This document shows, one piece after another, positions 59,163-64,000 of a stretch of DNA of 64,000 nucleotides. The position numbers and the translations under genes are program-made. Below the pieces are notes generated by a model. The model was not told where the DNA came from. It saw only the letters and a list, made by a program, of their open reading frames with translations, and searched no databases. The stretch lies in assembly GCF_004522215.1 (NCBI RefSeq), contig NZ_SDLR01000003.1:124001-188000 (forward strand), read 5' to 3'. This DNA is from Ammoniphilus sp. YIM 78166 (GTDB lineage Bacteria; Bacillota; Bacilli; Aneurinibacillales; RAOX-1). Within the stretch, counting starts at the first letter, position 1. Every line of letters starts with the position of its first letter.

Positions 59163-59173
59163 TTGTATAACAA
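59163..59173. promoter_or_regulatory. FadR/FCD-type operator, proximal
   Basis: TTGTATAACAA also fits TNGT-N3-ACNA and is the reverse complement of the distal site. It sits 30 bases before the lhgO-like ATG. With the FadR-family gene at 60567 nearby, local autoregulation by looping between the two sites is plausible. The rest of 58867-59202 holds no gene. Confidence 0.65.
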
Positions 59174-59202
59174 CATTAATATGAGATGAAGAGGTAGATG
59201 AC

Positions 59203-60414
59203 ATGTATGACTATATTGTTGTAGGTGGGGGAATTGTTGGATTATCTACGGCCTACGCTTTAACAGAACGGTTTCCCCAAGCGAGGATTGCCGTTATTGA
59301 AAAGGAGAGTACGCTGGCGTATCACCAGACCGGACACAATAGCGGAGTGATCCATTCCGGAATCTATTATAAGCCAGGAAGCTTGAAGGCTAGATTTTCG
59401 AGGGCGGGAGGTCAACAGCTGAGAGACTTCTGCGATCAATATGAAATTCCTTACGAGATGTGCGGGAAGGTCATTGTAGCAACCGAACAGCACGAATTAC
59501 CGCTTCTTGAGAATTTGTATAAACGTGGGCTTGAGAATGGAATCAACTTAACGAGAATTGGACGAGAGGAATTGAAGCAGATCGAGCCTCATACGAATGG
59601 TCTTGCCGCCATTCATGTGAAGGAAGCAGGGATTGTTAAGTATAAGTCGGTTGCAGAGACCTTTGCCCGAGTGATCCAAGAACGCGGTGGGGATATCCTG
59701 CTGAATAAGACGGTAGTGAATATCCGTGAGAAGCAAAGTGGAATCGAAGTAGAATGCCAAAACGCTGTCTTTACTACGGAATACTTGATCAATTGCGGCG
59801 GACTTCACTGTGATCGAATCGCGGCCATGCAAGGAATTGAAACAAATATGAAGATTATCCCGTTCCGTGGAGAATACTATGAACTTAAACCGGAGAAGAG
59901 CTACTTGGTTAAACATCTGATTTATCCGGTTCCTAACCCTAATTTTCCATTTTTGGGCGTTCATTTTACTCGGATGATTGATGGGCATATTCATGCTGGG
60001 CCCAATGCGGTATTGAGCTTTAAAAGAGAAGGCTACAAGAAAACAGATTTTGATTTGAAGGATTTAACGGAAGTCATGCTCTATCCTGCGTTTTGGAAGA
60101 TTGCTAGACAGAACATTGGCGAAGGATGGAAAGAAATGGTTCGCTCCTTTAGCAAAAAAGTTTTTGTCCAAAGCCTGCAGCGGCTCATTCCAGAAGTAAA
60201 GGAAGATGACTTGGTCACATCGGAAAACGGGGTCCGAGCTCAAGCTTTAACAAAAGATGGGAAGCTGGTAGATGATTTTCTCATCGTATCCAACGAACGA
60301 TCGATCCATATATTAAATGCCCCATCCCCTGCGGCTACAGCATCCATTTCAATTGGGCAGTCGATCTGTGAACGCATTCCTGGGCCTAAGAAGAGAATTG
60401 TTGTTGCAGGATAA
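59203..60414 (+). CDS. lhgO: L-2-hydroxyglutarate oxidase family FAD enzyme
   Basis: 403 residues of the D-amino-acid-oxidase-like fold. FAD-binding DYIVVGGGIVGLSTAYALTE at the N-terminus, the family signature YHQTGHNSGVIHSGIYYKPG, FRGEYYELKPEKSYLV and YPVPNPNFPFLGVHFTRM, and NAPSPAATASISIGQ near the end. It oxidises L-2-hydroxyglutarate (or a related L-2-hydroxyacid) to the 2-oxoacid, passing electrons to quinone or oxygen. GAAGAGGT precedes the ATG. It is flanked by FadR/FCD-type operators upstream and the FadR-family gene downstream. Confidence 0.85.
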   Translation: MYDYIVVGGGIVGLSTAYALTERFPQARIAVIEKESTLAYHQTGHNSGVIHSGIYYKPGSLKARFSRAGGQQLRDFCDQYEIPYEMCGKVIVATEQHELPLLENLYKRGLENGINLTRIGREELKQIEPHTNGLAAIHVKEAGIVKYKSVAETFARVIQERGGDILLNKTVVNIREKQSGIEVECQNAVFTTEYLINCGGLHCDRIAAMQGIETNMKIIPFRGEYYELKPEKSYLVKHLIYPVPNPNFPFLGVHFTRMIDGHIHAGPNAVLSFKREGYKKTDFDLKDLTEVMLYPAFWKIARQNIGEGWKEMVRSFSKKVFVQSLQRLIPEVKEDDLVTSENGVRAQALTKDGKLVDDFLIVSNERSIHILNAPSPAATASISIGQSICERIPGPKKRIVVAG

Positions 60415-60566
60415 GGACTGCAAAAAGCCTGATCACCCAACCATAGGAAGACTACTAGAAAGATTTGTACTAAGGATCTGATCTCTGTATAATAGTTGAA
60501 TAAATAGAGGTCGGACCACCTAGCCATTTGACCTTCGTGACAATTATTATATAGAGGTGTCTAGCC

Positions 60567-61274
60567 ATGATAAATTACACTCCGATTAAGAAACAAAAGA
60601 TATTTGAGCAAATTATGGAAAAGATCAGGCAATCGATCGAAAAAGGCGATTTGCATCCTGGGGATAAGCTTCCCTCTGAGAGGGAGCTAGCAGCCATGTT
60701 TTCCGTTTCAAGAGGTGCGGTTCGAGAAGCGATAGGCGCATTAGCATCAAGAGGTATTATTATCGTTAAACCAGGTTTGGGCAATTTTCTAGCCGCGTTG
60801 AGTAATGAAGAACTCTTGAATCTGTTCAATCTCGTATTTGTGGAAGGGGAAGTTAACCTGCTTGAGATGTTAGAGTGGCGTCAGGGAATCGAGAGCAATG
60901 CAGCCTACTATGCAGCCGCACGTCGAACGGAACAAGATCTTCACAACATTAGAGAAGCACTTGAAAAGCTTGAATATTCAATGGGTCAGTTGGAGCTGGC
61001 AGCAGAAGAAGACTTTAAGTTTCACAACGCCATTATGGAAGCGTCTCATAACACACTGATGATTAACACCTTCAAACTCATTTCCACCATTTTCAGACAA
61101 GGGGTATATGAGGCCAGAATTGATGCCCTGAAGATTCCGGGTAAGTCGGAAATTGTGCTGAATGAGCACCGATTGATCTATCAGGCTATCCTCGAAGGTA
61201 ATCCGGAGAAAGCTTGCCAAGCGATGAATAATCATATTGTTAACATTGGAGACCAAGTTGAAACCTTTTCCTAA
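60567..61274 (+). CDS. FadR-subfamily GntR transcriptional regulator
   Basis: 235 residues: an N-terminal winged HTH (about 10-75; KLPSERELAAMFSVSRGAVR is the recognition region, ASRGIIIVKPGLGNFLA the wing) and a C-terminal FCD domain (about 95-225) with metal-ligand candidates Asp and His in EEDFKFHNAIMEAS and His in LNEHRLIYQAI. FCD members usually sense carboxylates such as lactate, gluconate or hydroxyglutarate. AGAGGTG lies before the ATG. A possible third operator-like site (GGTCGGACC, about 60510) precedes it, allowing autoregulation. Confidence 0.9.
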   Translation: MINYTPIKKQKIFEQIMEKIRQSIEKGDLHPGDKLPSERELAAMFSVSRGAVREAIGALASRGIIIVKPGLGNFLAALSNEELLNLFNLVFVEGEVNLLEMLEWRQGIESNAAYYAAARRTEQDLHNIREALEKLEYSMGQLELAAEEDFKFHNAIMEASHNTLMINTFKLISTIFRQGVYEARIDALKIPGKSEIVLNEHRLIYQAILEGNPEKACQAMNNHIVNIGDQVETFS

Positions 61275-61436
61275 TGGAAGAGGGGAACCGGCGGACTCTA
61301 TGGTCGAAGATTTCATAGGCAGCGGGAATGTATTGGCTAGTCCGAGGCTAACCCATGCAAAGGATATTCAGTGGTTAATTGAAAATGCTTATAAAGGAAT
61401 ATTATAAAAAATCTTATTAGTAGGGGATAAAAAAAT

Positions 61437-62495
61437 ATGAAAAAGTTTGCTTTACCGCTTGCAACCATATTGTCTTCAGCTTTGATTCTAGGAGCTTGTT
61501 CATCTGATACGCCACAGGCTTCTTCGAGTGAATCCGACGGGACGAATAAAGTTTATGAAATTAAACTCTCCCATTCCTCACCAGCAACAGAAGATCGTTT
61601 GGAAAACTCGTTGCAAGAATTTAAAAAGAAAGTAGAAGAACGAACGAATGGCGCTATCAAGATTACCACCTTTCCTGCCAGTCAATTGGGGGGTGAGCGT
61701 GAACAGCTGGAAGGCGTTCAAATGGGATCCATTCACATGGCTGCACTAGCTGGCCCGCTTCCTAGCGTTTACCCGGAGATCATGGTAATTGAAATGCCAT
61801 ATCTTTTCAAAAATGAAGAAATCGCCTATGAAGTGCTAGATGGGCCTGTTGGCCAGGAAATTTTGGATGGCATGCTTGAGAAGACCGGAATTCGTGCTTT
61901 GGCCTGGGGAGAAAATGGGTTCCGTAATTTTACGAACAATAAGCACCCCATCAAAAAGCCGGAAGACGTGAAAGGCTTGAAGATCAGAACGATGGAAAAC
62001 CCTGCTCACATGGCGATGGTGGTGTCGTTAGGGGGCTCCCCGACGCCTATGGCATTCGGTGAAGTGTATTCTTCCTTGCAGCAAGGTGTCATTGATGGGC
62101 AAGAGAACCCTGTTTCCCTTATCGAGAGTATGAGATTCTATGAAGTGAATAAGTATGCCACATTGGATGGACATGTTTATAATCCGTATGCCTTTATCAT
62201 CAATGAGAGCTTATATCAGAGTTTCCCAGATGAATATAAACAGATTATCCAAGAAGAAGCTAAGAATTGGAGCGACTTACAACGAAAAATGAACCAAGAG
62301 CAAGTGGCTAAGGGGATTGAAAACCTTAAGGGGCACGGCATGCAGGTCGAAACGTTGACGGATGAAGAAAAAGAGGCATTCCGCACAGCTACGCAACCCG
62401 TCTATGATCGTTTCCGTAACGAATTAGGCGTGGAATTGATGGATAAAGTATTGAAGGCGGTTGAGGAAGCAGAAGCCAAGATGGCCAAGAAGTAG
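61437..62495 (+). CDS. TRAP transporter substrate-binding protein (DctP family)
   Basis: 352 residues. Lipoprotein signal with lipobox LGAC (about 19-22), then a DctP/SiaP fold: EIKLSHSSPATEDRLENSLQ, TTFPASQLGGEREQLEG, IRALAWGENGFRNFTNNKHP, GLKIRTMENPAHMAMVVSLG (with the conserved Arg that binds the carboxylate) and VIDGQENPVSLI. It captures a carboxylate for a DctQM permease, but no dctQ or dctM gene follows: the next genes are a NIPSNAP protein and a BenE-family symporter. AGGGGAT precedes the ATG. The ligand may relate to the upstream hydroxyglutarate gene. Confidence 0.9.
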   Translation: MKKFALPLATILSSALILGACSSDTPQASSSESDGTNKVYEIKLSHSSPATEDRLENSLQEFKKKVEERTNGAIKITTFPASQLGGEREQLEGVQMGSIHMAALAGPLPSVYPEIMVIEMPYLFKNEEIAYEVLDGPVGQEILDGMLEKTGIRALAWGENGFRNFTNNKHPIKKPEDVKGLKIRTMENPAHMAMVVSLGGSPTPMAFGEVYSSLQQGVIDGQENPVSLIESMRFYEVNKYATLDGHVYNPYAFIINESLYQSFPDEYKQIIQEEAKNWSDLQRKMNQEQVAKGIENLKGHGMQVETLTDEEKEAFRTATQPVYDRFRNELGVELMDKVLKAVEEAEAKMAKK

Positions 62496-62536
62496 GATGA
62501 TTACTAAAGACTATTATGATGCGGGGAGAATGATAT

Positions 62537-62851
62537 ATGTTTTACGAAATGAGAACCTATACTATCAAAATTGGACAAGTTTCAACCTACCTTGAGCACT
62601 TCGAAAAAGTGGGCCTGCCCATCATCTCGAAGTACGCTAGGCTAGTGGGATGGTGGTATACGGATATAGGTGAACTAAATCAGGTTATTCATATTTGGGA
62701 ATATGAAAGCTTAGATGATCGGGCCAGCAGAAGAAAAGCACTATATGAAGATACGGACTGGTTAGAGAAATTTATTCCTATAGCCTTCCCTATGCTAGAG
62801 AAGCAAGAATCGAAAATCATGTACGCAGCTAATTTTTCACCGATTAAATAA
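62537..62851 (+). CDS. NIPSNAP family protein
   Basis: 104 residues, one ferredoxin-like alpha/beta domain. FYEMRTYTIKIGQVSTYLEH (first strand and helix) and VIHIWEYESLDDRASRRKAL (H-x-W-x-Y motif) are characteristic of bacterial NIPSNAP-like proteins, which often accompany catabolic genes. The function is unknown; dimeric alpha/beta-barrel relatives act as small enzymes or carriers. GGGGAG lies 8 bases before the ATG. It follows the TRAP binding protein by 41 bases. Confidence 0.8.
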   Translation: MFYEMRTYTIKIGQVSTYLEHFEKVGLPIISKYARLVGWWYTDIGELNQVIHIWEYESLDDRASRRKALYEDTDWLEKFIPIAFPMLEKQESKIMYAANFSPIK

Positions 62852-62888
62852 AATTTTAAAATCTTTCAACTCCATACCAGCTTGCGGA

Positions 62889-62921
62889 TATCCCAAGTGT
62901 ATTTACACCTGGGATTTTCCC
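62889..62921 (+). terminator. Intrinsic terminator before the BenE-family gene
   Basis: ATCCCA-GTGTA/TACAC-TGGGAT imperfect stem followed by TTTCCCC. It ends the TRAP/NIPSNAP transcript. Confidence 0.65.
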
Positions 62922-62975
62922 CTTCTTAGAAAGGATGATCAGGGTGAAACTTCACCGAATTGAGGCTAGAAAAAA

Positions 62976-64000
62976 ATGAATACAGCACCGAAGTATCAAG
63001 AGATTCCCGTTCATAAACGGAATGGAGGTAAGGGTTTACCTCGATTACTATCCGATGTGAATGCTCAGAACACCTCAACGGGACTGATTTCCGCGACCTT
63101 AATGATGACAAGTCCCATTATCATGCTCTTTGAAGTCGCGGAAAATGGCGGATTGACTGTTCAGCAGACGATAAACTGGATGTTTGCCGCTTACTTGTTT
63201 GCTGGCTTGCTTGGCATCTATATGGCCATTCGATATCGGATACCTATTACAGGAGGGAGTTCCTTAACGGGGGTGGCCTTCTTGACAACGGTAGCTTCCC
63301 AATTTACGTATCCGGAAATGATCGGCGGTTTTATTATGTCTGGACTCATTATTTATTTAGTCGGTCTTTCCGGGATCTTCACCAGGATTATCAAATGGGT
63401 TCCAAGAGAAGTCATATCGGCGATGATGGCAGGACTCGTGGCCAGCTATGCCGTTCGAATGGTTCCTTCTTTTCGGGAAATGCCCCTAGTGGGTGGAGCA
63501 GCACTGATCAGTTTTTTATTATTTTTGAAGTACAGCAAGCGGATTTCTCCTGCCTTAGGGGCAATGGTCGTAGCCGCCTGCACTTTGGGACTGACCCAGA
63601 AGATTGAAATAGCCGACTTGCCGGTCCATCCCTTTCTCTTTAGCTGGCAGCCCCCGGAATTTACTTGGATGGCATTACTTACCTTGGCTCTCCCGTTGGC
63701 GATGCTCATACTTAGCAATGATGCGGCTGTCGGAGTGAGTGCCTTGCAATCCGCGGGATATAAACCTCCCATTAAACAGACTTTATGCACCAGTGGGATC
63801 TTCTCGATGATCACGAGCCTAGCTGGTGGACAATGTGCGAATATTGCAGGGATGATGTCGGCGATTTGTGCTTCGAGTGAATCAGGGCCCAATTCCAAGC
63901 GTTATATGGCGTCGGTAGTGTCAGGAATAGGAACGATCTTATTTGGCATCTTTGCTTGGCAGATTGTACCGTTAATCCAATCCTTACCCCAAGCACTCAT
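62976..64000 (+). CDS. BenE-family benzoate/H+ symporter, 3' end outside the window
   Basis: 341 codons are visible and the gene runs off the end. After a polar N-terminus the protein is polytopic (about ten helices visible). LSDVNAQNTSTGLISATLMM, YRIPITGGSSLTGVAFLTTV, WVPREVISAMMAGLVASYAV and GGQCANIAGMMSAICASSES match BenE-type symporters of the nucleobase/benzoate superfamily. The usual substrate is benzoate, but family members transport other aromatic or carboxylate anions. GAGG lies 12 bases before the ATG, so initiation is weakly supported. Adjacent to the orphan TRAP protein. Confidence 0.8.
   Translation, partial: MNTAPKYQEIPVHKRNGGKGLPRLLSDVNAQNTSTGLISATLMMTSPIIMLFEVAENGGLTVQQTINWMFAAYLFAGLLGIYMAIRYRIPITGGSSLTGVAFLTTVASQFTYPEMIGGFIMSGLIIYLVGLSGIFTRIIKWVPREVISAMMAGLVASYAVRMVPSFREMPLVGGAALISFLLFLKYSKRISPALGAMVVAACTLGLTQKIEIADLPVHPFLFSWQPPEFTWMALLTLALPLAMLILSNDAAVGVSALQSAGYKPPIKQTLCTSGIFSMITSLAGGQCANIAGMMSAICASSESGPNSKRYMASVVSGIGTILFGIFAWQIVPLIQSLPQAL

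Overview
The window looks like chromosomal DNA of a Gram-positive, endospore-forming member of the Bacillales, probably near the Paenibacillaceae/Brevibacillus-type lineages. The support is two DUF3231 genes, a CBO0543-like membrane protein, YitT, YndJ and YdcF families, many lipobox proteins, strong GGAGG ribosome-binding sites with frequent TTG/GTG starts, a CcpA-type cre site and many U-tailed intrinsic terminators. The genus assignment is inference only.

There are two very different halves. Positions 1 to about 24,100 are accessory in character: small hypothetical, membrane and lipoprotein genes, several decayed genes, and about a dozen copies of an intergenic hairpin element (conserved flanks, variable stem) that usually sits directly behind a plus-strand gene. 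Embedded in it are a tnpB-less IS200/IS605-like remnant (1371-1790), intact and broken DUF3231 paralogues, a PAS histidine kinase, a guanidine-I riboswitch in front of a decayed SMR exporter gene, a yitT/cation-antiporter pair, and a sigma-54-controlled ureohydrolase plus Na+/solute symporter with its own PAS/AAA+ activator.

From 24,300 the content is mostly metabolic. It begins with fumarase fumC, a repeat-built coiled-coil protein, a UbiB-family kinase, YdcF and YndJ. From 31.5 to 47.1 kb lies a coherent organic-acid catabolic locus: tripartite tricarboxylate transporter tctCBA, gamma-carbonic anhydrase, a CitA/CitB-type two-component system, two family III CoA-transferases, an enoyl-CoA hydratase, a PdxA-family dehydrogenase, a LarA-like protein, aldehyde dehydrogenase, iron alcohol dehydrogenase and a D-2-hydroxyacid dehydrogenase. 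The likely logic is uptake of a carboxylate, CoA activation, hydration and oxidation; the substrate cannot be named from sequence.

From 47.1 to 54.9 kb there is an eroded stretch: a BlaI-type repressor lacking its HTH domain in front of an M56 peptidase, a broken thioredoxin-like lipoprotein, an NlpC/P60 hydrolase, a Gly/Phe/Tyr-rich protein, a twice-frameshifted GH88 gene with an epimerase gene, and a six-copy 52-bp tandem array that cuts off a NERD-domain gene. From 55.1 to 58.6 kb is a minimal eutABC operon behind a leader terminator. The end (59.2-64 kb) holds an L-2-hydroxyglutarate oxidase gene with two FadR/FCD-type operators, a FadR-family regulator, an orphan TRAP binding protein, a NIPSNAP protein and a truncated BenE-family symporter.

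Many genes differ from an intact family member by single missing bases. This is either real decay or residual sequencing error, and it deserves a read-level check.
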